Of a stretch of DNA of 64,000 nucleotides, positions 1 through 10,366 are shown piece after piece (within the stretch, counting starts at the first letter, position 1; every line of letters starts with the position of its first letter). A program made the translations under genes and the position numbers. The notes beneath the pieces were generated by a model that was not told the DNA's origin, made no database searches, and saw nothing but the letters and a program-made list of their open reading frames with translations. The stretch is from a gamma proteobacterium HIMB55 (GTDB lineage: Bacteria; Pseudomonadota; Gammaproteobacteria; Pseudomonadales; Halieaceae), in the NCBI GenBank assembly GCA_000227505.4, contig AGIF02000001.1, positions 1,756,035 to 1,820,034 of the forward strand. Reading direction: 5' to 3'.

Positions 1-1087
1 TGTCGTGCATGCCGCGTGTGTACTGCGGCGCACCTACCCGTACGGGCATATGAAAAATCTCTTCAGCGAGCTCAACCACGCCTTCCATCTTGGAAGTGCC
101 GCCCGTGAGCACTACGCCTGCTGGGATGAGCTCTTCAAAACCGGAGCGACGAATTTCGCCCTGAATCAGCGTGAATAGCTCGTCATAGCGTGGCTCAACC
201 ACCTCGGCTAACGACTGGCGAGACAAGTCGCGCGGTGGACGATCACCAACGCTGGGGACTTTGATCGTCTCTTCAGGGCCGGTGAGCTGTGCAAGCGCGC
301 AGGCATATCGGATTTTGATTTCTTCCGCGTGTTGCGTAGGCGTGCGTAGCGCCATAGCGATATCACTGGTTACCTGGTCTCCGGCTACTGGAATGACACC
401 CGTGTGGCGGATTGAACCCTCAGTGAAGACCGCGATATCCGAGGTACCACCACCGATATCCACCATGCAAACACCCAGGTCGCGCTCGTCGTCAGTAATG
501 ACCGAATAACTGGAGGCCAACTGCTCGAGCACAATACCGTCCACCTCGAGTCCACAGCGCTGAACACACTTTTCGATGTTCTGCGCCGCCGTTTCCGCAC
601 AGGTCACTAAATGGACTTTTGCTTCGAGACGCACACCTGACATACCGAGCGGCTCTTTGATGCCACCCTGATTGTCGATCACAAACTCCTGCGGGAGAAC
701 ATGAAGAATCTTTTGGTCGGCGGGAATGGCAACCGCCTGGGCCGCGTCAATAACGCGCTCGATATCGGCGCGCTCTACCTCGCGGTCTTTGATCGCCACG
801 ATGCCATGCGAGTTCATCGATCGAATGTGGCTGCCTGCGATTCCCACGTAAACGGAATGGATTTGGCAGCCTGCCATAAGCTCCGCTTCTTCGACTGCTC
901 GCTGGATGGCATTGACCGTAGACTCGATATTGACCACGACACCCTTCTTTAAACCTTTTGATGGGTGTGACCCGATGCCGACAATATCGATGGTGCCATC
1001 GGTATCGATTTCACCAACCACCGCTACGACCTTGGATGTTCCGATATCCAAGCCAACGATCATGCGCTTTTCTTCAGTCGCTGCCAT
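1..1087 (-). CDS. ftsA: Cell division protein FtsA (partial, 3' end beyond window)
   Basis: Actin-like protein that tethers FtsZ to the inner membrane and recruits later divisome proteins. The visible 362 residues cover most of a protein that is about 410-420 residues in relatives. The phosphate-1 loop GLDIGTSK lies at residues 12-19, a 1C/SHS2-type region follows at about 85-165, and the phosphate-2 loop DIGGGTSD is at 210-217. The adenosine-binding segment VVLTGGTSKM is near 325. The C-terminal amphipathic membrane-targeting helix falls outside the window. The ATG start overlaps the ftsQ stop in TAATG, which supports translational coupling. It is the last visible gene of the dcw cluster; ftsZ would be expected next but cannot be seen. 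Confidence 0.97.
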   Translation of the reverse strand, partial: MAATEEKRMIVGLDIGTSKVVAVVGEIDTDGTIDIVGIGSHPSKGLKKGVVVNIESTVNAIQRAVEEAELMAGCQIHSVYVGIAGSHIRSMNSHGIVAIKDREVERADIERVIDAAQAVAIPADQKILHVLPQEFVIDNQGGIKEPLGMSGVRLEAKVHLVTCAETAAQNIEKCVQRCGLEVDGIVLEQLASSYSVITDDERDLGVCMVDIGGGTSDIAVFTEGSIRHTGVIPVAGDQVTSDIAMALRTPTQHAEEIKIRYACALAQLTGPEETIKVPSVGDRPPRDLSRQSLAEVVEPRYDELFTLIQGEIRRSGFEELIPAGVVLTGGTSKMEGVVELAEEIFHMPVRVGAPQYTRGMHD

Positions 1088-1875
1088 TACTGGCCTCCTT
1101 GCTGTTGTGACACGGCTGTCACCGCAAACTTCTGTTTTTTGCGAAGCACTGCGGCTCCGCTTTCGTATCTAAAGTCGATTCTTGCAATCGAGTGGTTCAC
1201 GCTTTCACGCTCGCTTTCGAGAAGTGCAACAAACCGGCGTACCCGCTTGGCGAAATCTTTATCGCCAAACTGAACTTCAGTACCGTCGGTTAACTGGGCC
1301 GAGATTTGCTTCAGCCGATCTTCATTGAGCGCCGCAACTGAGAGGCCGTGTGGCGTGAGCAGCATCTGGAAGAGTTTGAATTGCTCTATGAGTACAGGTG
1401 GCTCGCTATGCTCGCTCCACAACAGCGGCAGATCGTCGTAACGTTCAAATGTTTCACCGTCGAACACATCGCCGTACTGATTGATATAAGACATGACGCC
1501 CCAACGAGCGATCGGCGTCTGCTCTGTCACATGCACGCGAATAGTGCCAGGCCACTCGCGGCGCACATTTGCATCAAATACCCAAGGAAGCGTCTCCAGC
1601 TCGTCGGCAATAGCCTTAAGGTCGGTGAGTAAGAAGCCATCTGCCACGCGCGGCGTCAGCACCGCCTCTACGGTGTCGCGTGGTACGTGACGCATCTCAC
1701 CTGTAATGGCAATTTGCTGCACAGGCATATCGGTCGCACGTTGCGTCAACAGACCCACTAAAGCCGCAACCACAACGAGTGAAACAGCCAAAGTTATTCG
1801 CTTGACGCTCTGTACGAAGCGCTCCCAGCGCGACAGCGTTCTAGGGGATGCTGTCCTGGAGACGTTACGCGCCAT
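1087..1875 (-). CDS. ftsQ: Cell division protein FtsQ
   Basis: Bitopic divisome scaffold that works with FtsB and FtsL. With the chosen start (MARNVSRT) the protein is 262 residues: a basic cytoplasmic tail, one membrane helix at about 28-45, a POTRA domain from about 50 to 120 (IAITGEMRHVPRDTVE), then the FtsQ beta domain. The reading frame stays open for 38 more codons upstream inside ddlB, but the start at 1875 overlaps the ddlB end by only 11 bases and gives the normal family length. It lies between ddlB and ftsA, the usual order. Confidence 0.94.
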   Translation of the reverse strand: MARNVSRTASPRTLSRWERFVQSVKRITLAVSLVVVAALVGLLTQRATDMPVQQIAITGEMRHVPRDTVEAVLTPRVADGFLLTDLKAIADELETLPWVFDANVRREWPGTIRVHVTEQTPIARWGVMSYINQYGDVFDGETFERYDDLPLLWSEHSEPPVLIEQFKLFQMLLTPHGLSVAALNEDRLKQISAQLTDGTEVQFGDKDFAKRVRRFVALLESERESVNHSIARIDFRYESGAAVLRKKQKFAVTAVSQQQGGQ

Positions 1876-2854
1876 ACTGCCCCTCCACTGATTCGGTCCT
1901 TTCAGCAATATCAGAATCAGACTGAGCGCCAGCCTTTGAACTGCATCTTGAAAGCGAGGCCTGATAAATCTCAGCAAGTAAGTCGACAAAACTAATGCCG
2001 GCTGCCGCTGCGGCCTTGGGCACCAAGCTGTGCTCGGTCATCCCGGGAATGGTATTAACCTCAAGGAGCTGCCAGCCGTCTTCACCGCGCATAACATCAA
2101 CGCGCCCCCAGACTTCAGCGCCCGAGGCGTCAAATGCGCTCAACGCCAAGGCCTGAAGTTCCGCCGACTCAGCGGTGGTTATCGGCGCTGGACATTCAAA
2201 GAGGGTTTCACCCGAAACGTACTTGGCATCAAAATCATAAAACGTTGTTGCCGGCGTAATCTTGATCGGCGGTAGCGCCTTACCGTTCACAATGGCAACA
2301 GTGAACTCCTCACCGGCTATTAATGCCTCAGCCATTACCGCTACCTGCGACTTAGCTGCGAGTTCGAGAGCTTGCTCAAGTTCGTCTGCGTCGTTGGCGA
2401 TGGACATGCCAACAGAAGAGCCCTCGGATACCGGCTTCACAAACACCGAATCCAGGCGCTCGATGACTGCAGAGAGGTCGCTGTTCCTATCGATCAGCTC
2501 AAAGCCAGGCGTTGGCAACCCTAGGCTTCGCCAAACAAGTTTGGTTTTTGCTTTATCCATGCACAAAGCGCTGCCGAGCACGCCTGAGCCGGAATACGCC
2601 ACGCCCAAGCTATCGAGAAGGCCCTGCACGCTGCCATCTTCGCCACCAACACCGTGAAGTAGATTAAAGACAAATGTCTCGAGCGGAAGATTGTGATGCC
2701 AACCAGTGGCGGCGGTATCGAGACGCGTCACCACTGCACCCGCATCCGCCAGTGCATCTGCCACAGCGCCACCACTTTTGAGTGATATCGCGCGCTCAGC
2801 GGAGTTACCGCCCATCAGCACAGTAATGCTCTTTCCACTAAAGACCTGACTCAT
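1865..2854 (-). CDS. ddlB: D-alanine--D-alanine ligase
   Basis: ATP-dependent ligase that makes the D-Ala-D-Ala dipeptide for MurF, in the cytoplasm. It has 329 residues with the ATP-grasp layout. The N-terminal domain carries the GGNSAERAISLKSG loop (equivalent to HSxEREVSLxSG), the central domain has VKPVSEGSSVGM, and the C-terminal domain has the metal-binding stretch LLEVNTIPGMTEHSLVP. The ATG overlaps the murC stop by four bases (ATGA). The overlapping downstream ftsQ suggests one transcript. Confidence 0.97.
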   Translation of the reverse strand: MSQVFSGKSITVLMGGNSAERAISLKSGGAVADALADAGAVVTRLDTAATGWHHNLPLETFVFNLLHGVGGEDGSVQGLLDSLGVAYSGSGVLGSALCMDKAKTKLVWRSLGLPTPGFELIDRNSDLSAVIERLDSVFVKPVSEGSSVGMSIANDADELEQALELAAKSQVAVMAEALIAGEEFTVAIVNGKALPPIKITPATTFYDFDAKYVSGETLFECPAPITTAESAELQALALSAFDASGAEVWGRVDVMRGEDGWQLLEVNTIPGMTEHSLVPKAAAAAGISFVDLLAEIYQASLSRCSSKAGAQSDSDIAERTESVEGQYGA

Positions 2855-4323
2855 ACCAAGGCCTCCAGGGATGATGTCTCCGACAACATTTTCGAGAGGC
2901 GACCGATATTGCCCGCCCCCTGCATGATCAGAACGTCGTCATTAACGAGAAATTTGCTAAGTCGTGCCGCAAGCTGACCGTTATCCGAGAGCAACACCGG
3001 ATCAACGAAGCCCGCCTGCCGGATACTTCGCGCCAGTGAACGGCTATCGGCACCGACAATCTCATCCTCGCCCGCAGCGTAAACATCGAGTAGAACCAGC
3101 GCATCCACCGTTGATAGCACGTCGACAAATTCGTCGTAGCAGTCCCGTGTGCGACTGAAGCGATGTGGTTGAAACACCATGACAAGGCGCTTACCCGGAT
3201 AGGCTTCTCGAGCGGCATTAATGGTCGCCCGAAGCTCCGTTGGATGATGCCCATAGTCATCGACTAACAGCGCCGACCCGTTATCCCAAGTCACATTCCC
3301 CAAGACCGAGAATCGACGGCCCACGCCCTCAAAGGACGCGAGGCCTCGCGTAATAGCCTCGACACTGACACCCAGCTCGCTACAAACCGCCACTGCTGCA
3401 GATGCGTTTAGCGCATTGTGAACCCCGGGCATCGGGAGGCTCAACGACAGGCTATCACCCGCGGATTTTCGGTGCAGCGTAAAGCTACTTTCAAGACCAG
3501 AGTAAGAGAGACCCTCAAGCCGGAAATCAGCGTCATCAGCGAAACCGTAAGTAACGACTTGTCGCGTAACCGATGGAAGTAACTCCCGAACGCCTGGGTC
3601 GTCGAGGCACACAAGAGCGACACCGTAAAACGGTAAATTTTGGAGAAACTCAGTGAATGCTTGGTAGTAAGCCCTCTCATCACCTTGGTAGTGCTCCATG
3701 TGATCGGGCTCTACGTTGGTTATGACTGTCATCATGGGTAAGAGGTGAAGGAAGGAGGCGTCGCTCTCATCCGCCTCGACAACCAAATAATCGCTTGCAC
3801 CCAGCTGTGCGTTGGAGCCCGTATTGTTCAAAACGCCACCGATCACAAACGTGGGATCCATCTCGGCTTCCGCCATTAGTGACGCGATAAGGCTCGTGGT
3901 TGTTGTTTTTCCGTGAGTCCCGGCAACCGCAATACTAAAGCGGTAACGCATCAGCTCCGCCAACATCTCAGCACGGGGCACAATCGGAATACGGCTCTCC
4001 CGGGCGGCGATAATCTCAGGGTTTTTCTCGTTAATCGCGGAGGACACGACCAGCACGTCTGCATCTTTCACATTGGATGCGCGATGGCCAATCGCCACCT
4101 CAACACCTAACGATTGCAGGCGACTGATCACGGGACCGTCGGAAATATCAGAACCTGAAATGGTGTAATTCAAGCCAGCGAGAACCTCGGCGATACCACT
4201 CATGCCTGAGCCGCCAATACCGACAAAATGAATTCGCTGAATTCGACGCATCATCGGTTCGCGGAGAGACCTTCCAATCGAGTTTAGGCCAGAGAGCGAG
4301 GCATTCATGGGTGTATCAGCCAT
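2851..4323 (-). CDS. murC: UDP-N-acetylmuramate--L-alanine ligase
   Basis: Adds L-Ala to UDP-MurNAc, the first step of stem peptide synthesis. The protein is 490 residues with the start MADTPM. That ATG follows GAGGAGG at good spacing and overlaps the end of murG by eight bases; the frame remains open further upstream only inside murG. The N-terminal Rossmann region carries HFVGIGGSGMSGIAEVL, the central ATP loop is AGTHGKTTTTS, and the C-terminal Mur ligase domain contains DDYGHHPTELRATI. All Mur-ligase hallmarks are intact. Confidence 0.97.
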   Translation of the reverse strand: MADTPMNASLSGLNSIGRSLREPMMRRIQRIHFVGIGGSGMSGIAEVLAGLNYTISGSDISDGPVISRLQSLGVEVAIGHRASNVKDADVLVVSSAINEKNPEIIAARESRIPIVPRAEMLAELMRYRFSIAVAGTHGKTTTTSLIASLMAEAEMDPTFVIGGVLNNTGSNAQLGASDYLVVEADESDASFLHLLPMMTVITNVEPDHMEHYQGDERAYYQAFTEFLQNLPFYGVALVCLDDPGVRELLPSVTRQVVTYGFADDADFRLEGLSYSGLESSFTLHRKSAGDSLSLSLPMPGVHNALNASAAVAVCSELGVSVEAITRGLASFEGVGRRFSVLGNVTWDNGSALLVDDYGHHPTELRATINAAREAYPGKRLVMVFQPHRFSRTRDCYDEFVDVLSTVDALVLLDVYAAGEDEIVGADSRSLARSIRQAGFVDPVLLSDNGQLAARLSKFLVNDDVLIMQGAGNIGRLSKMLSETSSLEALV

Positions 4324-5416
4324 GGACCACCTCCTCGATGACAGCAACAACCTGCTCTGTCGCATTGGGCTTAGACCAGTCCTTGGCCGAAGATGACATT
4401 TCAGTGAGGCGCTGAGATTGTTTAAGCGTCTCGGCAATAAACGCCTCTAACGCCCCAGATTCGAGATCCTTTTGTTCGACAATAACTGCACCACCGGCAT
4501 CTCGAAGTGCTTCTGCATTTTTCAATTGATGGTTGTCAATCGCACTGGGTAACGGTACGAGCACTGAAGGTGTTCCTGTTACGGCGAGCTCACAAACCGT
4601 CAGGGCACCTGCTCGACAAATCGCGACATCTGCCCATTGGTATAACTCGGCCATATCGTCGACAAATGGGGTGATCTCGAGATCCGCTAAAGACGCAGCC
4701 GACCAAGCAGACGCTGTGGCATCATAGTGATCGCGACCGCATTGATGTCGGACAGTAATGCACTCGAGCGCATTGCCAGAAAGCTTTGATAGCGACGTTG
4801 GAACACCTCTATTGAGTGCCAGAGCGCCCTGGCTACCACCTAAAATCGCTAACTTGAGCGGTTGCGCCTCACTAAATCCAGCTTGGGGATAAGCCTTGCT
4901 TGGGACATTCGCGAGTGTTGAGCGCACAGGGTTACCCGTGGCAAGCACTGGGAGACTTGAGGCAAAGACGCCATCAAAGCCCGCAAGAACACGCTTTGCT
5001 ACTCGTGATAACAAACGATTGGTGGTGCCCGCTACCGCGTTCTGTTCGTGGATAACCACTGGAATCCGTAAGAGCCAAGCAACAATACCAGCAGGGCCTG
5101 CAGCGTACCCACCAAAGCCAACCACTACCGAAGGGCGATTCGTAATCAACAACCACAGCGCCTGTAGGCAAGACGCCAGCAGCGACACGATGCCCTTAAT
5201 TTTGGATCCTATGCCCTTACCACGAAGACCGAGTGTTTTAAGCGTGTGCAGTTGAATTCCATTATCCGGCACCACGCGAGACTCAAGCCCTCGTGATGTC
5301 CCAACCCACGAGACCTCCCAGTCGCGCTCTCGCAGAGCGGTTGCGATGGCCAAACCTGGGAAAACGTGGCCGCCCGTACCACCCGCCATAATCATTGCGC
5401 TACGCGATGCTTTCAT
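4316..5416 (-). CDS. murG: Lipid II-forming GlcNAc transferase MurG
   Basis: Peripheral inner-membrane glycosyltransferase (GT28) converting lipid I to lipid II. It has 366 residues from the start MKASRSAM, whose ATG overlaps the ftsW stop by four bases. The N-terminal domain begins MAGGTGGHVFPGLAIA with the diphosphate-binding G-loop, and HEQNAVAGTTNR is the second conserved block. The C-terminal UDP-GlcNAc domain shows LGGSQGALALN and CRAGALTVCELAVTGTPS. Its place between ftsW and murC is standard. Confidence 0.97.
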   Translation of the reverse strand: MKASRSAMIMAGGTGGHVFPGLAIATALRERDWEVSWVGTSRGLESRVVPDNGIQLHTLKTLGLRGKGIGSKIKGIVSLLASCLQALWLLITNRPSVVVGFGGYAAGPAGIVAWLLRIPVVIHEQNAVAGTTNRLLSRVAKRVLAGFDGVFASSLPVLATGNPVRSTLANVPSKAYPQAGFSEAQPLKLAILGGSQGALALNRGVPTSLSKLSGNALECITVRHQCGRDHYDATASAWSAASLADLEITPFVDDMAELYQWADVAICRAGALTVCELAVTGTPSVLVPLPSAIDNHQLKNAEALRDAGGAVIVEQKDLESGALEAFIAETLKQSQRLTEMSSSAKDWSKPNATEQVVAVIEEVVHG

Positions 5417-6564
5417 TGAGATCGCCTCCGCGCTTGAGCCTTCTTGGGTTGTTGCGAGCGACTTCGCTCGAGTCGCAACAGCACACCGACGGTAATACAA
5501 CTCATCAAAAGACTAGAGCCGCCGTAACTAATGAAAGGCAGAGTCAATCCTTTGGTAGGCAGTAAACCTGAGCTTACGCCCATATTCACAAAAGCCTGTC
5601 CGGCAAAAATGAGCGCAAACCCGAAGCAGCAATACGCCTCGAATTCACGCTTTTCGGTGGCAAATCGATAACCTAGATAAACAATACGACCCACGAATGC
5701 AGCGAACAGCAAAATGACCGCAACGGCGCCTACCAATCCCGTCTCTTCGGCCCAGATCGAAAATACGAAATCGGTGTGGGCCTCTGGCAGGTAGAAGAGC
5801 TTCTGCACGCTATTACCCAAGCCCACGCCGAACCACTCGCCACGTCCGTAGGCAATGAGCGACTGAATAAGCTGGAACCCACTGCCAAAAGGATCACTCC
5901 AAGGGTCCTGATAGGCCATCAGGCGCTTCATTCGATAGGGTGCCATGAGGATCATTCCAGCAAGACCGCCAAGCGCCGTGAATACCAGACCGAACACGTA
6001 CACCAAGCGAGCGCCGCCCATGAACAACATGCCAAACGCTGTACCCATCATGATGACTGTTGCGCCAAAATCCGGCTCCGCGAGTAGCAAAATAGCGAAG
6101 AGCACTAGAACAGCGATAGGCTTTAGCAAGCCACGAAGTACCGTTCGCAACTCTTCACCGTGTCGCACCATGTAGCCCGACAGCCAGAGCACCAACGCGA
6201 ACTTTGCAAACTCAGAAGGCTGAAACGTGAAACCAGCGAGTGGAATCCAGCGTTGACTGCCATTAACGACGCGGCCTATTCCTGGGATTAACACTAAAAC
6301 CAACAGCGCAAGTGCGAGTAGCAGCAGCCACGGCGACAAATTACGCCACGCCGCCACGGGCACCAGGTAGGCAACGGATCCGAACACAATACCTGCACCG
6401 AGATACATCATGTGGCGAATTGCGTGATGCCATTCATTACCAAAACGCACTTCGGAGAGACTGATCGACGCAGAGGCAATCGCCACCAAGCCGACAGCAA
6501 TAAGGGCCGCCGCCATCAGCAAAAGTGGCGACACGTTGGCTGCTCTGCTCTGCACAGACGTCAT
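5413..6564 (-). CDS. ftsW: SEDS septal peptidoglycan polymerase FtsW
   Basis: Polytopic glycosyltransferase of the SEDS family that polymerises septal glycan together with FtsI. It has 383 residues with about ten hydrophobic segments. Conserved SEDS blocks are visible: LAEPDFGATVIM, PEAHTDFVFSIWAEETG and GLTLPFISYGGSS near the C-terminus. A short basic tail (RLERSRSQQPKKAQARRRSQ) ends the protein in the cytoplasm. The ATG overlaps the murD stop (ATGA), and murG follows with the same overlap. Confidence 0.97.
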   Translation of the reverse strand: MTSVQSRAANVSPLLLMAAALIAVGLVAIASASISLSEVRFGNEWHHAIRHMMYLGAGIVFGSVAYLVPVAAWRNLSPWLLLLALALLVLVLIPGIGRVVNGSQRWIPLAGFTFQPSEFAKFALVLWLSGYMVRHGEELRTVLRGLLKPIAVLVLFAILLLAEPDFGATVIMMGTAFGMLFMGGARLVYVFGLVFTALGGLAGMILMAPYRMKRLMAYQDPWSDPFGSGFQLIQSLIAYGRGEWFGVGLGNSVQKLFYLPEAHTDFVFSIWAEETGLVGAVAVILLFAAFVGRIVYLGYRFATEKREFEAYCCFGFALIFAGQAFVNMGVSSGLLPTKGLTLPFISYGGSSLLMSCITVGVLLRLERSRSQQPKKAQARRRSQ

Positions 6565-7922
6565 GAGACCACCTCATCAGAGAGACGGAGAACAGCCTCG
6601 CGGAAGCTATCACCTCGTTGCTGATAGTTGTCGAACATGTCGAAGCTTGCACAGGCAGGTGACAACAAAACAACATCACCGGGCGTAGCCAAGCTAGCGC
6701 CAATTTCAACCGCCGCGTCCATTGAGTCCGCAAAAACAGCAGCGGTCTCGGAAGGAAGATTCTCAGCGATTTCTGTGGTCGCCGCACCGATCAAGATGAC
6801 CTGCTTACAGGTTTCTTTTACCGCTTTACTCAGCGCTTCAAATGACTGGCCTTTCGCCTCGCCACCTGCAATAAGAATGATATTTTTACCCGTGGCCAGG
6901 CCAGAAATGGCTGATACTGCCGCGCCTATGTTGGTCGCTTTACTGTCGTTTATAAAGGAGACGCCGCCAGTCTCTGCAATGCGTTCGCAGCGGTGTGGGA
7001 GGCCTTGCAACGATCCCACACCCTTAATGAGCTGCGAGAACTCAAGGCCCGCACCCCTGCAAATTGCGAGCGCCGCGAGCACGTTACGAGTATTTTGCTC
7101 ACCCACCACGGGTAGATCTGCACAGCGAATCAGGGACTCAAACCCAAAGGCAATCCAGGGCTCACCCTCAATCTGACGAATACCCAATTGTTGAAGATCG
7201 GGCTCATCGTCACGCCAGGCCGTCCACGCGACGTCACCTTTGCCGACCGGAAGCGTCAGCGGGTCGCGCGCGTTCACCACCACGTGCTTCGCGCCCGGAA
7301 AAATTCGGTGCTTGGCAAGGTGATAAAGCGGCATGGTCTTATGGCGATCGAGGTGATCGGGCGTTAGGTTCAATACCGTCGCCACTGCCAAGTTAAGATC
7401 GCCCGCCCGCTCAAGCTGAAACGAGGATAGCTCGAGGACGTAAATATCGGCTTCTTGCTCAAGAAGATCGAGTGCACCCGTACCTAAATTTCCACCGAGA
7501 GCAACGTGAAGACCACAGGATTTAAGCAGCTGGCCCACAAACGTCGTAACGGTCGACTTACCGTTTGAACCCGTAATGCCGATGACTGGCTTGTCCGTCT
7601 CAGCGACAAACACATCGATGTCACCACGTATTTCAACACCAATCTGCTGAGCCTTTAAAAGCGCAGGAGAATCCATGGCAATACCTGGCGAGGCGATCAG
7701 CAAGTCGATCGCATCGAACACCGCATCATCGACTTCGCCAAAGTGAGCCTCAATCCCCACCAGCTCGCGTCGCAGATCGAGATCATTAGCAAGCTCGGCA
7801 CGCGTGTCGAGCGCAATAAAAGGTATGCCCCGCGCTTTCCAGAAACGCGCAACCGAGCGCCCGGTCGTGCCTAGACCGAGAATCGCGCGTCGCGTAGAAC
7901 TGGAAATAAGCTCAGGCATCAT
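6561..7922 (-). CDS. murD: UDP-MurNAc-L-Ala--D-glutamate ligase
   Basis: Adds D-Glu to UDP-MurNAc-L-Ala. It has 453 residues and three Mur-ligase domains. The N-terminal uridine-binding region is ILGLGTTGRSVARF, the ATP loop is GITGSNGKSTVTTF, and later blocks include LNLTPDHLDRH and FINDSKATN. It lies six bases downstream of mraY, the only real gap in the otherwise overlapping cluster, and overlaps ftsW by four bases. Confidence 0.97.
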   Translation of the reverse strand: MMPELISSSTRRAILGLGTTGRSVARFWKARGIPFIALDTRAELANDLDLRRELVGIEAHFGEVDDAVFDAIDLLIASPGIAMDSPALLKAQQIGVEIRGDIDVFVAETDKPVIGITGSNGKSTVTTFVGQLLKSCGLHVALGGNLGTGALDLLEQEADIYVLELSSFQLERAGDLNLAVATVLNLTPDHLDRHKTMPLYHLAKHRIFPGAKHVVVNARDPLTLPVGKGDVAWTAWRDDEPDLQQLGIRQIEGEPWIAFGFESLIRCADLPVVGEQNTRNVLAALAICRGAGLEFSQLIKGVGSLQGLPHRCERIAETGGVSFINDSKATNIGAAVSAISGLATGKNIILIAGGEAKGQSFEALSKAVKETCKQVILIGAATTEIAENLPSETAAVFADSMDAAVEIGASLATPGDVVLLSPACASFDMFDNYQQRGDSFREAVLRLSDEVVS

Positions 7923-7928
7923 CTATCC

Positions 7929-9011
7929 CTACCTCAGTTTCAAGGTGGCGAGGCCAAAGAGCACGAGCATTGCTGTGATGATCCAGAACCGCACAATGAC
8001 GCGAGGCTCTGGCCAACCTGAAAGCTCGAAGTGATGATGAATTGGCGCCATCTTGAACACACGCTTACCGCGTAGTTTGAATGACGCCACTTGGATAATG
8101 ACGGACAGCGTTTCAATAACGAATACACCGCCCATGATGAATAGCACCAGCTCTTGGCGGATGATGACGGCGACAATGCCAAGCGCCGCACCCAGTGCAA
8201 GTGCACCGACATCGCCCATAAACACCATCGCCGGATAGGTGTTGAACCAAAGGAAGCCCAAGCCAGCGCCTGCGATCGCGCCACAGAACACCACCATCTC
8301 CCCAGTTCCAGCGATGTATGCAATGTTGAGGTAGTCGGCGAACTGAGCATGACCACCGAGATAAGCAATCATTCCCAGCCCCACGGCAACCATCACCGTT
8401 GGCAAAATAGCGAGGCCATCAAGCCCGTCGGTGAGGTTCACCGCATTACTCGATCCAACCACCACCAAGTAGGCCCAGGGGATAAAAAGAAGCCCCATTG
8501 CCAGCGCGACGTCTTTAAAAAACGGCACGTAGAGCGTGGTTTCGGGCGCTTGAGTAGCACTTGTGAATAAGTAGGTAACCGCGGCGAACCCAATGACCGA
8601 TTGCCAAAAGTACTTCCATCGCGCAGGTAGCCCGCGCGAGTCTTTCTCAACCACTTTGCGGTAGTCGTCAACCCAGCCAACCGCGCCAAAAGCGACCGTT
8701 GTGAGTAGAGCGACCCATAAATATTTACTGGTGAGATCACCCCAAAGCAGAACGGCGGAGGCAATAGCGACGATAATGAGCGCACCGCCCATGGTGGGCG
8801 TTCCCGCTTTGCTCAAGTGCGACTGAGGCCCATCAACCCGAACCGCTTGGCCGATCTGCATCTCCTGAAGCCAGCTGATCATCTTGGGACCTACCAAGGT
8901 CGAGATGATTAGGGCCGTCATGGCAGATAAGATGCCGCGCAGCGTAATGTACTGAAAAACAGAAAAGGCCGAGTCCCACTCCGCCAATATCTGTGCGAGC
9001 CACGTTAACAT
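7929..9011 (-). CDS. mraY: Phospho-MurNAc-pentapeptide transferase MraY
   Basis: Integral membrane enzyme that moves phospho-MurNAc-pentapeptide onto undecaprenyl phosphate to make lipid I. It has 360 residues and about ten membrane helices. Diagnostic motifs are [19 protein letters not shown] with its Asp pair, [21 protein letters not shown] and the histidine-rich cytoplasmic loop [10 protein letters not shown]. The start overlaps the murF end by seven bases. Confidence 0.98.
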   Translation of the reverse strand: MLTWLAQILAEWDSAFSVFQYITLRGILSAMTALIISTLVGPKMISWLQEMQIGQAVRVDGPQSHLSKAGTPTMGGALIIVAIASAVLLWGDLTSKYLWVALLTTVAFGAVGWVDDYRKVVEKDSRGLPARWKYFWQSVIGFAAVTYLFTSATQAPETTLYVPFFKDVALAMGLLFIPWAYLVVVGSSNAVNLTDGLDGLAILPTVMVAVGLGMIAYLGGHAQFADYLNIAYIAGTGEMVVFCGAIAGAGLGFLWFNTYPAMVFMGDVGALALGAALGIVAVIIRQELVLFIMGGVFVIETLSVIIQVASFKLRGKRVFKMAPIHHHFELSGWPEPRVIVRFWIITAMLVLFGLATLKLR

Positions 9012-10366
9012 GGAGTCACCCCTACCGATGCAGACAAGTTGTCCACGAATTGATCTAACTGCACACCTCGAGACCCCTTAACTAGAATGGTCTCGTTCGC
9101 GGCAAATTCCGGTTTACGGGCAATCAAAGCGTTAACGTCAGAGAAGTGCTCCGCTTGAATGCCGCTAACGTCGCCAAAGTGGCGAGCGAGACTACCAACA
9201 GAGAGCAAGCGTTCAACACCACAGTCTGCAAGATGGCGTCCTACTTCGCGGTGGTAATCCACCGCACCATCGCCTAGCTCTAACATGTCACCAAGGACCG
9301 CGGTTCTTGGTGCAGGAGTGGTAGCAAGCACTGATATAGCGGCCGTCACACTCGATGGACTGGCGTTATAACTATCGTCAACAAGGCGAATGCCACGGCC
9401 TAGATGAAGTGTCTTACCGCGGCCATCTACCGGAGATAAGGCCACAAGGCCCTCAATAATCTTGTCGTGTTCCAAGGCAAGCCCAACACCGACTGCGGCC
9501 GCTGCAAGTGCATTCATGACACCTGCAGTACCCGGTATTGCGAGCTCCACCGAGTAACGCGCCCCACGAATTGCAAACGTTAATGACGTCCCCTCAAAGC
9601 CCTTAGAAACCGTTTCCAAACAGCGAACGTCGGCCTCCGGACTCCTGCCAAAGGTGATGATGGACGCGGGCTGCGCTCGATTTTTCCAGACGTCTAAGTG
9701 CGGTTGGTCTGCATTTAAGACCGCAATACTGTCCGAAGTGAGGCCATCGAGTATCTCGCCTTTGGTCTCAACGATCGTCTCAACGCTACCAAATCGACCG
9801 AGATGCGCTTCAAGCGCATTTAGCAAGACAACGATCTCCGGTCTCGCCATTCCCGTGAGGTATGCGATGTCGCCACGTTGCGCTGCGCCCATCTCGACAA
9901 CAGCGAATTCAGGATCTGATGCCAAGCGAGCGAGCGTCAGCGGAACCCCCAATTCGTTATTTTGATTACCCAACGTTGCTACTGTTGCGCCCGCTCGCAC
10001 ACATATTTGTTCGACAAAGGCTTTTGCAGTGGTCTTGCCAGCACTTCCGGTAATACCAACTACTTTTGCGGAGGTGCTTTGTCTCATGAGCAAACCAAAA
10101 TCTGCACAGGCTTTTTCGACGCTTTCGACCTGTAGCGACGGTATTGGCTGAGCCACTGACTGCTTACTGATGACAGCCGCAGCGCCGTTGGCAATGGCCG
10201 CGTCAATGAAGTCGTTACCATTAACCGTCGCACCCTCGATCGCAGCAAATAAATCGCCGGGTTTGACCTGCCGACTGTCTATTGCAAGACCTGTTAGCGC
10301 GGCGTCGTCGCATAAAAGGGGCGCGTCAAGCTGATTAGCCAGCAATGAGAGTGTTACGCTAGACAT
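9005..10366 (-). CDS. murF: UDP-MurNAc-tripeptide--D-Ala-D-Ala ligase
   Basis: Adds D-Ala-D-Ala to the UDP-MurNAc-tripeptide, the last cytoplasmic precursor step. It has 453 residues from ATG (MSSVTLS). AAGAGG sits eight bases upstream of this ATG, whereas the in-frame GTG three codons earlier abuts the same Shine-Dalgarno sequence and is less likely. The ATP loop [13 protein letters not shown], the block [11 protein letters not shown] and the C-terminal VLGDMLELG stretch identify the family. It overlaps murE upstream and mraY downstream. Confidence 0.96.
   Translation of the reverse strand: MSSVTLSLLANQLDAPLLCDDAALTGLAIDSRQVKPGDLFAAIEGATVNGNDFIDAAIANGAAAVISKQSVAQPIPSLQVESVEKACADFGLLMRQSTSAKVVGITGSAGKTTAKAFVEQICVRAGATVATLGNQNNELGVPLTLARLASDPEFAVVEMGAAQRGDIAYLTGMARPEIVVLLNALEAHLGRFGSVETIVETKGEILDGLTSDSIAVLNADQPHLDVWKNRAQPASIITFGRSPEADVRCLETVSKGFEGTSLTFAIRGARYSVELAIPGTAGVMNALAAAAVGVGLALEHDKIIEGLVALSPVDGRGKTLHLGRGIRLVDDSYNASPSSVTAAISVLATTPAPRTAVLGDMLELGDGAVDYHREVGRHLADCGVERLLSVGSLARHFGDVSGIQAEHFSDVNALIARKPEFAANETILVKGSRGVQLDQFVDNLSASVGVTPC

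Noticed and set aside
42-1087. ftsA read as MreB or DnaK relative
   Set aside because: Actin-fold loops are shared, but the 1C-type subdomain and dcw position after ftsQ identify FtsA.
6628-7176. 182-codon open frame antisense to murD
   Set aside because: Lies wholly inside a verified Mur ligase gene and has no recognisable domain or ribosome site.
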